DNA of 64,000 nucleotides from RGIG3013 sp045538935 (GCA_045538935.1 JAZQEI010000003.1:97224-161223); one strand, 5' to 3'; shown: positions 16,936-26,464, counted from the first letter of the stretch. The notes: generated by a model from the letters alone, not told the origin. Program-made: numbers and translations.

Positions 16936-17865
16936 TCATCTTTCTAAGCTGTTTATATTAGCGCAAACATTTGCAAATAAAAGCGGTAAGCTTATGTTAT
17001 ATGGCAAAGATTCACTTGCTTTGTTTAAAATTTTATAGACCTCAAACAGTCGTTTTGTGCTTCTTTGCTCTAGAGTATCTATTTTTATTTGCTCGGCAAT
17101 TTTTGCCTTTAACTTTACAAAAAAGTCCTCTGTAGCCGCCCTATCTTTATCGAGCTTTTGCATAGATAAAAGCATTGCATATTGGTCGTAATTTAAAAGA
17201 GCGGTAAAAAAGTTCTCTGCCGCGCTATAGCTTAAAACCTTTTCGGTCTTGTTTAAAAGGCCCAGTGCTTTACCTATGTTGCAGTTGGTTTTGTCTAGTG
17301 CCTCTTCGATTTTTGCATCATCGGCATTAATTAGACTTTTTATATAGTTTTTTGCCTCTAAAAATGACGGTGTTTGCATTGTAAAGGTTATGCACCTAGA
17401 GCGCACGGTTGCAAGCAACGATGCCGAATATTCAGTAATTAATATAAACACCGTGTTACCCGGCGGCTCTTCTAAAACCTTTAAAAGCGCATTTGCTGAG
17501 TTAGCATTCATGGTATCGGCCTTGTTTATAATAAACACCTTGCGTCGCGCTAATTGAGGCACTACATAAGCTTCACTTCTAGCCGCGCGAATCTGAGCAA
17601 TTTCTATATTTTTCTTCTTCGGCTCAGGCTCAATTATGCGTATATCGGGGTGTGAGTGGACATCTGCCAAATGGCAACCGTTACATATGTTACAGGGCAC
17701 ATTATTGCTATCACAAACACAGCATTTAGCAATATAATGGGCAAGGGTTTTCTTACCCATACCTTCTTCGCCCTCTATAATAATAGCGTGAGGTATATGC
17801 GAAGTGTTAAAGGCATTTTCTAAAACGCTTTTTATGTTTTTGTTGCCAACAAGGTTAAATTCCAC
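16936..17865 (-). CDS. holB: DNA polymerase III subunit delta'
   Basis: A 309-residue AAA+ clamp-loader subunit. IIIEGEEGMGKKTLAHYIA is the P-loop region; the zinc module has C-x2-C pairs around CCVCDSNNVPCNICNGC; KVFIINKADTMNANSANALLKVLEEPP is the Walker B/SRC-like block (18 residues of it are near invariant). The start is placed at GTG 17865 because the GGGGAGGTG ribosome binding site would overlap the upstream ATG. It lies 34 nt after trpS and precedes ricT in the same transcript. Confidence 0.93.
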   Translation of the reverse strand: MEFNLVGNKNIKSVLENAFNTSHIPHAIIIEGEEGMGKKTLAHYIAKCCVCDSNNVPCNICNGCHLADVHSHPDIRIIEPEPKKKNIEIAQIRAARSEAYVVPQLARRKVFIINKADTMNANSANALLKVLEEPPGNTVFILITEYSASLLATVRSRCITFTMQTPSFLEAKNYIKSLINADDAKIEEALDKTNCNIGKALGLLNKTEKVLSYSAAENFFTALLNYDQYAMLLSMQKLDKDRAATEDFFVKLKAKIAEQIKIDTLEQRSTKRLFEVYKILNKASESLPYNISLPLLFANVCANINSLER

Positions 17866-17899
17866 AGAGCACACCTCCCCATACAAATTTTATTTTAAA

Positions 17900-18904
17900 T
17901 TAAAGCACGAAGCCAATTTTCTTCATAGCCTTAGATAATGTGCGGTTAGCGTAATACTCTGCTTTTTCGGCACCTGCTTTATAAATATCTTCAAGCTGCT
18001 TTTTATCGGCTATAAAGGTTTGATAATTTTCTCTAACCGGTCTTAAGGCCTCTACAACTGACTCACCAACAGCGGTCTTAAAGTCGCCGTAACCCTTGCC
18101 GTAAAATTCGTTCTCTATCTGTTCGGCAGTTTTGCCTGTAATGCAAGAATAAATACCAATAAGGTTGTTTATTCCTAACTTTTCTTCACCAATGCATACC
18201 TTAGCCTCAGAGTCGGTTACGGCACGTTTGAACTTGCGCATAATGTCATCGGGTGTGTCGAGTATGGCTACCCAAGAATTTAGATTTTCATCTGATTTTG
18301 ACATTTTCTTGGTTGGGTCTTGAAGTGACATTATTTTTGCGCCGGTTTTGGCAATATACGGGTCGGGAATTTTAAACACATCACCGTAGATTGAGTTAAA
18401 ACGACCTGCAATATCACGTGCAATTTCTAAATGTTGCTTTTGGTCGGCACCAACAGGTACTAAATCGGGCTGATAAAGCAAAATATCAGCCGCCATAAGT
18501 ACGGGGTATGAGAAAAGGCCAACGTTTACATTGTCGGCATGTTTTGCAGATTTATCTTTAAACTGTGTCATACGCGAAAGCTCACCAAACTGTGTGTAAC
18601 AGCTTAAGAGCCACGAAAGCTGAGAGTGAGCCGCCACGTGCGACTGAACAAACATAACCGAAGTTTCGGGGTTAATGCCAAGCGCCAACAAAAGCGCACA
18701 GGTAGAATATATTTGCTGACGAAGCTTACTGGGTTCTTGTCTTACGGTAATTGCATGTAAATCTGCCACTGCATAAAGACAGTCGAACTCGTCTTGCATA
18801 TTAACCCAGTTTTTAAGTGCGCCCAAATAGTTACCAAGGGTTAACATTCCACTTGGTTGTATTGCGCTTAAAACTCTTTTTTTGTTTTGTGCTGTATTTT
18901 CCAT
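17900..18904 (-). CDS. trpS: tryptophanyl-tRNA synthetase
   Basis: A 334-residue class I synthetase. IQPSGMLTLGNYLGAL holds the HIGH-equivalent TLGN, and KKMSKSDEN is the KMSKS loop; GADQKQHLEIARDIA is the ATP/Trp pocket. Start taken at 18904 (MENTAQNKK), which has AAGGAAC upstream; an in-frame ATG further up overlaps the aminotransferase end. No T-box leader lies directly before it; it is the second gene of the aminotransferase operon. Confidence 0.96.
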   Translation of the reverse strand: MENTAQNKKRVLSAIQPSGMLTLGNYLGALKNWVNMQDEFDCLYAVADLHAITVRQEPSKLRQQIYSTCALLLALGINPETSVMFVQSHVAAHSQLSWLLSCYTQFGELSRMTQFKDKSAKHADNVNVGLFSYPVLMAADILLYQPDLVPVGADQKQHLEIARDIAGRFNSIYGDVFKIPDPYIAKTGAKIMSLQDPTKKMSKSDENLNSWVAILDTPDDIMRKFKRAVTDSEAKVCIGEEKLGINNLIGIYSCITGKTAEQIENEFYGKGYGDFKTAVGESVVEALRPVRENYQTFIADKKQLEDIYKAGAEKAEYYANRTLSKAMKKIGFVL

Positions 18905-18920
18905 AAAAATGTTCCTTAAA

Positions 18921-20120
18921 CTATTTTTTAAATGTGGCCAAAGCATTTAACGCTTGCTTTAATGCTGCAAAACCGCGCTTTAGTTCATCATCGGTAGGGG
19001 TTGAGTAATTAATTCTAAAACTGTTACACGGAATATTTGCATCGGTTAAAAATGCAGTTCCGGGTACTACCGCTACCATATATTCAAGCGCTTTTTTTAC
19101 AAAAGCTGTCATATCTATATAATCAGGCAATGTGCACCACATAAACAGTCCACCGTCGGGTTTTGTGTATGTAACGGTATCGCTTAAATACTCCTCTGCC
19201 AAATCTAGTGCAAGTTTTGCCTTTTTAGTATAAATATCTCTTAAATTGTTTAGATGTCCCTCAAAATTATGCTCGGTTATAAATTTGTATGAAATATGCT
19301 GAGCAAGAATATTAGAGTGAACATCTTGTGTTTGCTTTAGAGCTGTAAACTTAGCAATAATTTGCTTGTTAGCAATAGCGTAGCCAATTCTTAATCCCGG
19401 AGATAACACCTTAGAAAATGAACCCGCATATATTACTCTGTTTTCGGTATCAATGCTTTTTATTGTGGCGGGTGGAGGATTTTTAAAATATAAATCGCCA
19501 TATGGGTTATCTTCTATAATAAGCACGTTATATTTGCAAGCAAGATTATATATCTGCTTTCTTTTTTCAGCAGAAGTGGTAATGCCGGTAGGATTTTGGA
19601 AATTGGGTATAATATAAATAAGCTTTACATTATTACGAGTAGACAACTCTTTTTCTAAAGCCTCAATATCCATACCGTCTTGCTGCATAGGTACACCTAC
19701 AAGCTCGGCCCCCGAAAGTTTTAGGGCATTTATAGAGCCAACAAAACTCGGGCTCTCGCAAATAATAGCATCACCCTTTTGGCAAAACGATAAAGCGGCA
19801 AGGCTCATTACTTGTTGTGCACCGCAGGTTATAAGCACCTCGTCATCATCTGTGCCGGTTTGGTACTTATTTGCCATATAATCTTTTATATAATTTCTAA
19901 GAGGCATATAACCCTCGGTTACCGAATACTGTAGCATACCTATTGGGTCGGTTTTTAAAAGTTCTTCGGTAATACCGCTTATTATTTTAGTTGGAAACGC
20001 CTGAGGAGCGGGATTACCGGCCGAGAACGGTATAATACCAGGCGCACTGCTTAGCTTTAATATCTCTCTTATAGCCGACGGTTTTAAGACATCGGCATTA
20101 TCTGAAAACTTGTATTCCAT
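18921..20120 (-). CDS. PLP-dependent aminotransferase (class I/II, LysN/AraT-like)
   Basis: A 399-residue fold-type I aminotransferase. IIPFSAGNPAPQAFP, QYSVTEGYMPLR, ITCGAQQVMSL, IIPNFQNPTG, EDNPYGDLYF and AGSFSKVLSPGLRIGY (the PLP lysine follows GSFS) are in order. This pattern fits the MocR-less LysN / 2-aminoadipate and aromatic aminotransferase group. The start is set at 20120 with GGAGGTTT upstream. It heads the operon with trpS, holB and ricT. The neighbouring trpS could suggest aromatic amino acids as substrate, but that is weak evidence. Confidence 0.88.
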   Translation of the reverse strand: MEYKFSDNADVLKPSAIREILKLSSAPGIIPFSAGNPAPQAFPTKIISGITEELLKTDPIGMLQYSVTEGYMPLRNYIKDYMANKYQTGTDDDEVLITCGAQQVMSLAALSFCQKGDAIICESPSFVGSINALKLSGAELVGVPMQQDGMDIEALEKELSTRNNVKLIYIIPNFQNPTGITTSAEKRKQIYNLACKYNVLIIEDNPYGDLYFKNPPPATIKSIDTENRVIYAGSFSKVLSPGLRIGYAIANKQIIAKFTALKQTQDVHSNILAQHISYKFITEHNFEGHLNNLRDIYTKKAKLALDLAEEYLSDTVTYTKPDGGLFMWCTLPDYIDMTAFVKKALEYMVAVVPGTAFLTDANIPCNSFRINYSTPTDDELKRGFAALKQALNALATFKK

Positions 20121-20143
20121 ATCAAAACCTCCATACATAGTTT

Positions 20144-20172
20144 ATTTTATCATAACTAATCTACTTAAGCAA
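20144..20172 (-). promoter_or_regulatory. extended -10 promoter for aminotransferase-trpS-holB-ricT
   Basis: Minus strand TTGCTT (20172-20167), 17-bp spacer ending TGA, TAAAAT (20149-20144). Confidence 0.7.
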
Positions 20173-20203
20173 GTTATTTTTCGTTAAATGGAGTGGAATA
20201 TAT

Positions 20204-20821
20204 ATGAAAAAAAACGTAATTTTTAAGAGTATATTTTTTCTTGTTTGTTGTCTTAGCGTTTTTATAATTTTTGGCAGCGTAGCATTCAATTTAGATGTAC
20301 GTCCAACCAAGAGTATTCCTAAAGATAATATTCCAAAAGAAACCGTTTCAAAATCAAATGAATATATAGAGCCTCTTGGTATACTTATAGTTGACGATAG
20401 TTTAAACAGTGCAGTAGTTGCTTTTTTAGATTTTAATGCACAAACAACACAAATTGTTTTACTGCCACAAAAAAACAATTTATCTAATATAGCTTATACC
20501 ATAAACCGAAAAATTAAGATTAACAAACACGCTTTAAAAGAAATTATAGACTTTGTAGGTGGCATAACCATAAAAAGCAACGAAAGCAAACTGCGCTACA
20601 CCGGTACACAGGTTTGCGATATAATTTACAATAACACCGATTACAATTTAAACGAAATTATTTTACAAATTTTTTATGCAATTAGCTTTAAGGCCGATAA
20701 AGAGTTTTTTCTTTTTTTAATAAACAATACCGCCAGTGACCTAAGCTATATAGACTTTTATAAGTGCCGCAATGTTTTATCGTCCACCCTTTTAAACAGC
20801 ATAGTGACCGAACAGGAATAA
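20204..20821 (+). CDS. LCP-like (LytR-CpsA-Psr) membrane-anchored protein, probably divergent
   Basis: A 205-residue protein with one N-terminal membrane helix (about 7-28) and an extracytoplasmic domain. The succession VVAFLDFNAQTTQIVLLPQ, IIDFVGGITIKSN and YTGTQVCDIIYN resembles the core of LCP phosphotransferases (VSINP..IPRD, VGGV, LdGxQALxYVR), but the arginines that LCP enzymes use for the pyrophosphate of the lipid donor are missing at the expected places, and the domain is short. It may be a degenerate or accessory LCP protein. Ribosome binding site GGAGTGG fixes the start. No clear promoter was found; the next gene has its own. Confidence 0.5.
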   Translation: MKKNVIFKSIFFLVCCLSVFIIFGSVAFNLDVRPTKSIPKDNIPKETVSKSNEYIEPLGILIVDDSLNSAVVAFLDFNAQTTQIVLLPQKNNLSNIAYTINRKIKINKHALKEIIDFVGGITIKSNESKLRYTGTQVCDIIYNNTDYNLNEIILQIFYAISFKADKEFFLFLINNTASDLSYIDFYKCRNVLSSTLLNSIVTEQE

Positions 20822-20828
20822 TTGGCAC

Positions 20829-20857
20829 TTGTGAAAATTTAAAACTTTTTATATAAT
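20829..20857 (+). promoter_or_regulatory. sigma-A-type promoter for the transglutaminase-like lipoprotein
   Basis: TTGTGA (20829-20834), 17-bp spacer, perfect TATAAT (20852-20857). The -10 overlaps the only upstream in-frame ATG (20856), which therefore cannot be in the message. Confidence 0.75.
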
Positions 20858-20885
20858 GATAGCAGAATACATTGGGGGTGGTAGT

Positions 20886-22130
20886 ATAAAAAAAGTTCTT
20901 TGTTTAATTTTGGCCTTTATTTTAATCTGCTTTTGTGCGGGCTGTACCACCACAATTATTACAACAATAGAAGAATATGAAAATTTTTTTGGCGGCTCTA
21001 ATAAAAAAGATGAGTCCGAAAACATACTGCCATCGGTTACCATAACCCCAAAAACTCACCAACCGGTTGCCACAACAAGACCCAGAAGCTCCTCACACTG
21101 TTTTGATGCACTAGATAAAAAGCAGCAGCAAGTTTATGAAACTATATCGGCTGCTGCTCAAAACGTTATACCCGGCAATATATTACTACAAGGCTCACCC
21201 ACAAAAGAAGATGTTTATATAGCCTTTTGGGCGGTAGTAAGAGATCATCCTGAATACTTTTGGCTAGCCGACCAAATTGGCTATGTTAAATTAGACGGCA
21301 AGATTTATTTTTATTTGGTTTATTGTATGGATACCGATAAAATAAGTCTTAACAAAACTGCTTTTAATACAAAGCTTAACGATATTAAAGATTCTATTCG
21401 AGGCCAAACCGATTACCAAATAGTTTTAAGCATACATGATTTTTTGTGCGAGTCGGTAGATTATAATTATAAGCAAAAAGAATACTCAATTTACAACGCT
21501 TGGGGAGTTTTAATGAACGGTACCGCCGTTTGCCAAGGCTATGCCGAAACCTTTATGCTTTTGTGCAACCGCTACGGTATAGAATGTGTGCTGATTTCTG
21601 GCAAAGACTCCAGCGGCGAGCCGCATATGTGGAATCAAGTAAAAATGGGCGGCAAATGGTATAACATAGACGTTACCTTTGATGATGCCAATAACCAAAA
21701 TTTTCATGCATATTTCGGGTTAACCAATTCTGATATAAAAAACGACCACTCATTCTCACCCTTGCTTAACCGCGAGCATATAGAAGATTACACAAATAAT
21801 TATTTTAACTTTAGTGTGTTTGACTGTTACTCTTATGATTTAAACTATTTTAACAAAAGCAACCAAGTTTTAAGTGAAGATGTTACCCAAAGCCAAAAAA
21901 AAATCATTTCTTCTGTAGTAAACAGCGTTGCAAGCTCTAACTATACGGTAGATTTTAGGTTTGATTATTCTGCTACAAAAACCGCCGAATTTATGGAAGA
22001 AAAATACCATATAAACAAATGTATATCAGAAATTAACCGCCACCTAAAAGCACAAAAGATAAAAGCAATAAAACTCAAGAGCTATTATTTTGTGGGCGAA
22101 AGTGTACGTATGGTTTTTGAGAAAAAATAA
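20886..22130 (+). CDS. transglutaminase-like domain lipoprotein, apparent AUA start
   Basis: A 414-residue exported protein. The lipoprotein signal is textbook: KK, a hydrophobic run, then CFCAGC as lipobox. A transglutaminase/protease-like domain lies in the middle, with the triad AVCQGYAETFM (Cys), GEPHMWNQVK (His) and YNIDVTFDD (Asp) intact. It could cross-link, cleave or simply bind cell-wall or secreted peptides. The start is put at ATA 20886: the GGGGGTGGT ribosome binding site (20874-20882) sits directly before it and the resulting N-terminus MKKVLC is ideal. The alternative ATG at 20856 is inside the promoter -10 element. C-terminal ~130 residues are not recognised. Confidence 0.75.
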   Translation: MKKVLCLILAFILICFCAGCTTTIITTIEEYENFFGGSNKKDESENILPSVTITPKTHQPVATTRPRSSSHCFDALDKKQQQVYETISAAAQNVIPGNILLQGSPTKEDVYIAFWAVVRDHPEYFWLADQIGYVKLDGKIYFYLVYCMDTDKISLNKTAFNTKLNDIKDSIRGQTDYQIVLSIHDFLCESVDYNYKQKEYSIYNAWGVLMNGTAVCQGYAETFMLLCNRYGIECVLISGKDSSGEPHMWNQVKMGGKWYNIDVTFDDANNQNFHAYFGLTNSDIKNDHSFSPLLNREHIEDYTNNYFNFSVFDCYSYDLNYFNKSNQVLSEDVTQSQKKIISSVVNSVASSNYTVDFRFDYSATKTAEFMEEKYHINKCISEINRHLKAQKIKAIKLKSYYFVGESVRMVFEKK

Positions 22131-22146
22131 AAATTAGGATAAATTT

Positions 22147-23424
22147 ATGAAAATTAAAACTAAAATTAAATCTTATGAGGATGTTTTAAAAATAAAGAAA
22201 GCGCCACACAAAAAACCGTTAAAACCAAACATTATTTTGGCTTTTATAATTAGATTTTTGGCTTTTTTTGATCTTTTAAAGGTAGGCTTTACATACGAAA
22301 AAATAGGCATGGAAAAGCTTAATAAAAAAGAGCCTGCCTTAATTTTAATGAATCACTCAAGCTTTATAGATTTAAAAATTGCATCTGCATTGCTATTTCC
22401 TAAACGTTATAATATTGTTATGACGTCGGACGGATTTGTGGGCAAAAATCTTTTAATGCGTCTTATTGGTTGTATACCCACACAAAAATTCGTAAGTGAC
22501 AGTGTTCTTGTGCGCGACATTTTGCACTGTGTTAAAAAGTCTAAAACCAGTATTTTAATGTACCCAGAGGCCAGTTACTCTTTTGACGGCACCGCCACTA
22601 CCCTACCGTCAAGTTTGGGCAAGCTAATAAAAAATCTTGGCATTCCGGTTGTTATGATAAAGACCTTTGGTGCTTTTAGCTACGATCCACTTTATAATAA
22701 TTTGCAAACCAGAAAAACAAAAATCTCGGCCAAAATGGAATATATACTATCGGCACAAGACACCAAAACGTTTTCTGCCGATAAAATAAATGAAATTATA
22801 AACGGACATTTTTCTTTTGATAATTTTCTATGGCAACAACAAAACAAGGTTAAAATAATCGAGCCGTTTAGAGCAGATTGTTTAAACAGAGTGCTATATA
22901 AATGTCCTAACTGTTTGGCTGAGGGCAAAACCATTGGCAAAGGAATACACCTTACCTGTAAAAACTGCGGCAAAATGTACGAGCTTGATAAGTATGGTTT
23001 TATGAAAGCAATAAACTCTAATACCGAATTTTCGCATATACCCGATTGGTTTAAATGGCAAAGAGAGTGTGTAAAAAAAGAAATAGAAAATGGCGAGTAT
23101 TTGCTTGATACCGAAGTAGATATACTAATGATGGTTAATACCAAGTGTGTTTACAACATAGGTAGCGGCAGACTTATACATAATAAAGACGGTTTTATAT
23201 TAACGGGTAAAAACAACTCGTTAAATTACCGCCAAGCAGCCGAATCATCGTACAGTTTATATGCCGATTACTACTGGTACGAACTGGGTGACATTATTTG
23301 TATAGGAAACTCTAACGCATTATATTACTGTTTCCCAAAGTGTGATTACGATATAGTTGCCAAAACCCGCCTTGCAACCGAAGAAATTTATAAGTTAAGT
23401 AAAAAGAAAACTCTCACTGTGTAG
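22147..23424 (+). CDS. PlsC-like acyltransferase with C-terminal zinc ribbon
   Basis: A 425-residue protein. Residues ~25-200 form a 1-acyl-glycerol-3-phosphate acyltransferase-like domain: LMNHSSFIDLK carries the catalytic HxxxxD (His70, Asp75), and YPEASYSFDG (Glu141) stands where EGTR-type enzymes have their phosphate-binding motif. A four-cysteine zinc ribbon follows (C253-x2-C256-x14-C271-x2-C274), then ~150 residues I do not recognise. It starts 16 nt after the transglutaminase gene and is probably co-transcribed. Likely acts in membrane lipid synthesis or remodelling; the acyl acceptor is unknown because the EGTR motif is altered. Confidence 0.72.
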   Translation: MKIKTKIKSYEDVLKIKKAPHKKPLKPNIILAFIIRFLAFFDLLKVGFTYEKIGMEKLNKKEPALILMNHSSFIDLKIASALLFPKRYNIVMTSDGFVGKNLLMRLIGCIPTQKFVSDSVLVRDILHCVKKSKTSILMYPEASYSFDGTATTLPSSLGKLIKNLGIPVVMIKTFGAFSYDPLYNNLQTRKTKISAKMEYILSAQDTKTFSADKINEIINGHFSFDNFLWQQQNKVKIIEPFRADCLNRVLYKCPNCLAEGKTIGKGIHLTCKNCGKMYELDKYGFMKAINSNTEFSHIPDWFKWQRECVKKEIENGEYLLDTEVDILMMVNTKCVYNIGSGRLIHNKDGFILTGKNNSLNYRQAAESSYSLYADYYWYELGDIICIGNSNALYYCFPKCDYDIVAKTRLATEEIYKLSKKKTLTV

Positions 23425-23440
23425 TGAGAGTTTTCTTTTT
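23407..23440. terminator. bidirectional terminator overlapping a stop codon
   Basis: A 12-bp stem AAAACTCTCACT / AGTGAGAGTTTT with loop GTGT, then a T-run. The upstream gene's last codons and TAG stop are inside the stem; the convergent ABC transporter gene ends at 23447. Confidence 0.9.
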
Positions 23441-23446
23441 TTATTT

Positions 23447-26400
23447 TTATTCTGTTCTAAGTGCTACTACAGGGTCTTTTTTAGCGGCACTGCGCGACGG
23501 AATTATACCCGAAATAAGTGTTAAACCAACGCTTATTGCAACAAGTGTTATTGCTACAGGTATGGGTAGATGTGCGCTTAAATTACTAATACCTGTAAGC
23601 GCATGCAATATTGCATTTATAGGTATACATAAAAGATAAGTTATCAAAACACCAAGTAGTCCTGATGCAAAGCCAATAATGACTGTTTCGGCATTAAACA
23701 TAGACGATACATTTTTCTTTGAGGCGCCTATGGCCCTTAAAATGCCTATTTCTTTTGTGCGTTCTTGTACGGAAATAAGTGTTATAACACCAATCATAAT
23801 AGACGAAACTATTAACGATACCGCCACAAATGCAATTAAAACATAGGTTATGGCATTTATAATTGTTGTTATAGACGACATCATAAGTCCAACATAGTCG
23901 GTATAGTTAATTTGCTTTAACTCGTCTACAGAATCATTATAATCTTTAATTGCTTGCTCAATAACATCTTTATTCTCAAAGGTCGATGCAAACAGATTAA
24001 TGCTTGAGGGCTCATCTAAATCTACAAAGCCCAGTTCGCCTAAATTGCCTTTATAGGTGGAAGCAGAAAATTCTAATGCTTCATCATAAAACTTAACAAT
24101 TTGCTCGGTTGTATAATTAGGCATTTCAGAATCCAGCATACCTGCTACAACGGCAGGCTCAAGAGAAGAAAACTGATTTTTTACACCAATTGCATACTGC
24201 TCTTTCATTTGGGTAACTACCATTTCGGTGTACATATTAGTTATTTCTTCATCGGTCATAGCAGAAAGATAATCTGCTACTTGATCTTCACTCATACCCA
24301 TTTGGGTAGAAAGTGCTATAATCATATTCTTCTCAATGTCTTTTCTGGTAACGTAAAACAGAGTGTTCTCTATGGTAAGATTTATTTCTTCCTCCGACGG
24401 AATACTCATAATTTTTATATAAGTTTCGGCCTTTGTGTTGGTATCTAATTTACCAATGTATGTTTTAAAAGCTTCTACTTTTTGCTCGTCGGTCAAATTT
24501 CCTGTGCTCTCTTTAAAGGGAAGCCCTGTAAAGATATCTACCGATTCGTTTTCCATTTGTGCCTTAACAGCATCGGAATTTTCGGCCTTGTTAATTATAT
24601 ACTCTGTAAGCTTATTTGTGTAACCTATAGATCCTGTTAACATTGATGATACTGCATCTTCACTAGGACGTATAATACCCGAAACCTTAAGTGTTTCGGC
24701 ATTATCATACAAATATTTAAGTCCTGCGCTGGTATCACGTAAATCGGTATATTTACCGGTTAAAGTATCTAAAGTATAGCAGTCGGAGCCTAAAATAACC
24801 CTAAACTCCATATTGCAAATTTCTTCATATGTCCACTTTTTAGCGTCTAGATGCACCTCGGTTTTGTTAAGTGCAGCATCAGCAACGGCATCTATATCAT
24901 CTTTAGATTTTAAACCTAACGCATAAAGCGTCATATCGTCAATTTCGTTGTTTTTATCTACAACTAATACTATTTCGTTATACTGTGTAGGCCAAGAGCC
25001 GTAAAGCATATCGTACTGTTTTTTAAGTAGCGGATTAATTAATTCCCCGTTATTGCCCGAAAGCATTTCTTGCCAAAGTATTGCAGATGAACCCATTGGC
25101 GACATACTCATCATAGATTGTGATGTCATGCCATACGACTCACCCATACCAAACATGCCCGAAAGATCCATACCAAAATACTCAATTAATAAATCTTGCA
25201 AGAGCTCGCTTGTATCGGAGCGAATAATAGTGCCGTCAACATTTTCGGTATAAACCAAAAGATCTGTATTATATGTGTACTGCACGCCGTTTAAAGCACT
25301 TACTAAGTCGTTGTCTTGGTCTTGCTTTGCCATTTGGTCCTCTAGGTATTGTTTAAACGCCCTAAGGTCGTTTTCGGTAGACTCTGCGGTGTTTAACGAA
25401 TTTACTAAATCGTAAAATAAGGTTTTTTGATATACCGCGTCGTTTTCGTGCTGACCGGCCGACTGTGCCTTGCCTATAAAGGTTTCAAGCAATGTGCTCA
25501 TATCCATATAGGTAGCTTCTAGTGTTAACGGATAAGAAGACAGAGTATCTTCTTGCACGGTATCTATATAATTTGTCATACCTTGAGATACCGCAAAAAT
25601 AAGGGCAATACCAATAATACCAATACTTCCTGCAAACGATGTAAGTGCGGTACGCGCTTTTTTAGATATTAAATTTTTAAGAGAAAGACCAAAAGATGTT
25701 GCAAAGGAAAGCGAAGATTTTTTATTATTATTTTTTTCTTCCTGAGCTTTTTCATCTTGTGCAATTTGTGCCTTTCTTTCCCTTGGCTTTATAGGACGCG
25801 AATCATCAGTTAACTTACCATCTAACAGCTTAATTATGCGTGTAGAATACTCTTTGGCAAGCTCTGCATTATGTGTAACCATAATTACAAGGCGGTCTTT
25901 GGAAATTTCTTTTAAAATGTCCATAACCTGAACGCTGGTTTCAGAATCTAAAGCACCTGTGGGCTCATCGGCCAAAATAATATCGGGGTCGTTAACAATA
26001 GCTCTTGCTATGGCTACTCTTTGCATTTGTCCGCCTGAAAGTTGGCTTGGTTTTTTGTTTATTTGGTCACCCAAACCTACCTTTTCTAAAGCCTTAATAG
26101 CTTTTTCACGGCGCTCATTCTTTGAAACGCCCGACAAAGACAAAGCAAGCTCTACATTTTGTAAAACACTTTGGTGCGGAATAAGGTTGTAACTTTGAAA
26201 AACAAAGCCAATAGAATGGTTGCGGTAGGTATCCCAATCTCTGTCATTAAAATCTTTAGTGGACTTTGAATTTATACAAAGATCGCCGCTTGAATATTGG
26301 TCTAGACCGCCAATTATATTAAGCAATGTTGTTTTACCGCAGCCAGACGGACCCAAAATAGAAACAAACTCGTTGTTTCTAAATTCAATGCTAACGCCCT

Positions 26401-26464
26401 TTAATGCGTGTACAGTATTCTCGCCCGATAAATAATCTTTGGTTATATCGATTAGCTTTAACAT
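23447..26464 (-). CDS. ABC transporter, fused ATPase and FtsX/MacB-type permease
   Basis: A 1005-residue fusion. Residues 1-225 are an ATPase of the MacB/LolD type: GPSGCGKTTLLN (Walker A), LSGGQMQRVAIARA (signature), IILADEPTGALDS (Walker B). After a charged linker comes one membrane helix (about 270-290), an extracytoplasmic domain of more than 500 residues, and three C-terminal helices of FtsX permease type with VQERTKEIGILRAIGASKK between them. Such transporters act as mechanotransducers that export peptides or lipoproteins, or sense antibiotics; substrate unknown. No sensor kinase is adjacent. ATG follows AAAGGAA. No promoter stood out. Confidence 0.92.
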   Translation of the reverse strand: MLKLIDITKDYLSGENTVHALKGVSIEFRNNEFVSILGPSGCGKTTLLNIIGGLDQYSSGDLCINSKSTKDFNDRDWDTYRNHSIGFVFQSYNLIPHQSVLQNVELALSLSGVSKNERREKAIKALEKVGLGDQINKKPSQLSGGQMQRVAIARAIVNDPDIILADEPTGALDSETSVQVMDILKEISKDRLVIMVTHNAELAKEYSTRIIKLLDGKLTDDSRPIKPRERKAQIAQDEKAQEEKNNNKKSSLSFATSFGLSLKNLISKKARTALTSFAGSIGIIGIALIFAVSQGMTNYIDTVQEDTLSSYPLTLEATYMDMSTLLETFIGKAQSAGQHENDAVYQKTLFYDLVNSLNTAESTENDLRAFKQYLEDQMAKQDQDNDLVSALNGVQYTYNTDLLVYTENVDGTIIRSDTSELLQDLLIEYFGMDLSGMFGMGESYGMTSQSMMSMSPMGSSAILWQEMLSGNNGELINPLLKKQYDMLYGSWPTQYNEIVLVVDKNNEIDDMTLYALGLKSKDDIDAVADAALNKTEVHLDAKKWTYEEICNMEFRVILGSDCYTLDTLTGKYTDLRDTSAGLKYLYDNAETLKVSGIIRPSEDAVSSMLTGSIGYTNKLTEYIINKAENSDAVKAQMENESVDIFTGLPFKESTGNLTDEQKVEAFKTYIGKLDTNTKAETYIKIMSIPSEEEINLTIENTLFYVTRKDIEKNMIIALSTQMGMSEDQVADYLSAMTDEEITNMYTEMVVTQMKEQYAIGVKNQFSSLEPAVVAGMLDSEMPNYTTEQIVKFYDEALEFSASTYKGNLGELGFVDLDEPSSINLFASTFENKDVIEQAIKDYNDSVDELKQINYTDYVGLMMSSITTIINAITYVLIAFVAVSLIVSSIMIGVITLISVQERTKEIGILRAIGASKKNVSSMFNAETVIIGFASGLLGVLITYLLCIPINAILHALTGISNLSAHLPIPVAITLVAISVGLTLISGIIPSRSAAKKDPVVALRTE

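Noticed and set aside
17900..20203. T-box leader for trpS
   Set aside because: trpS sits 16 nt after the aminotransferase gene, and no T-box core or specifier stem fits in either leader region.
22692..23144. 150-codon open frame opposite the acyltransferase
   Set aside because: Antisense shadow in A+T-rich coding sequence; no motif, no ribosome binding site, and the plus strand has clear catalytic and zinc motifs.
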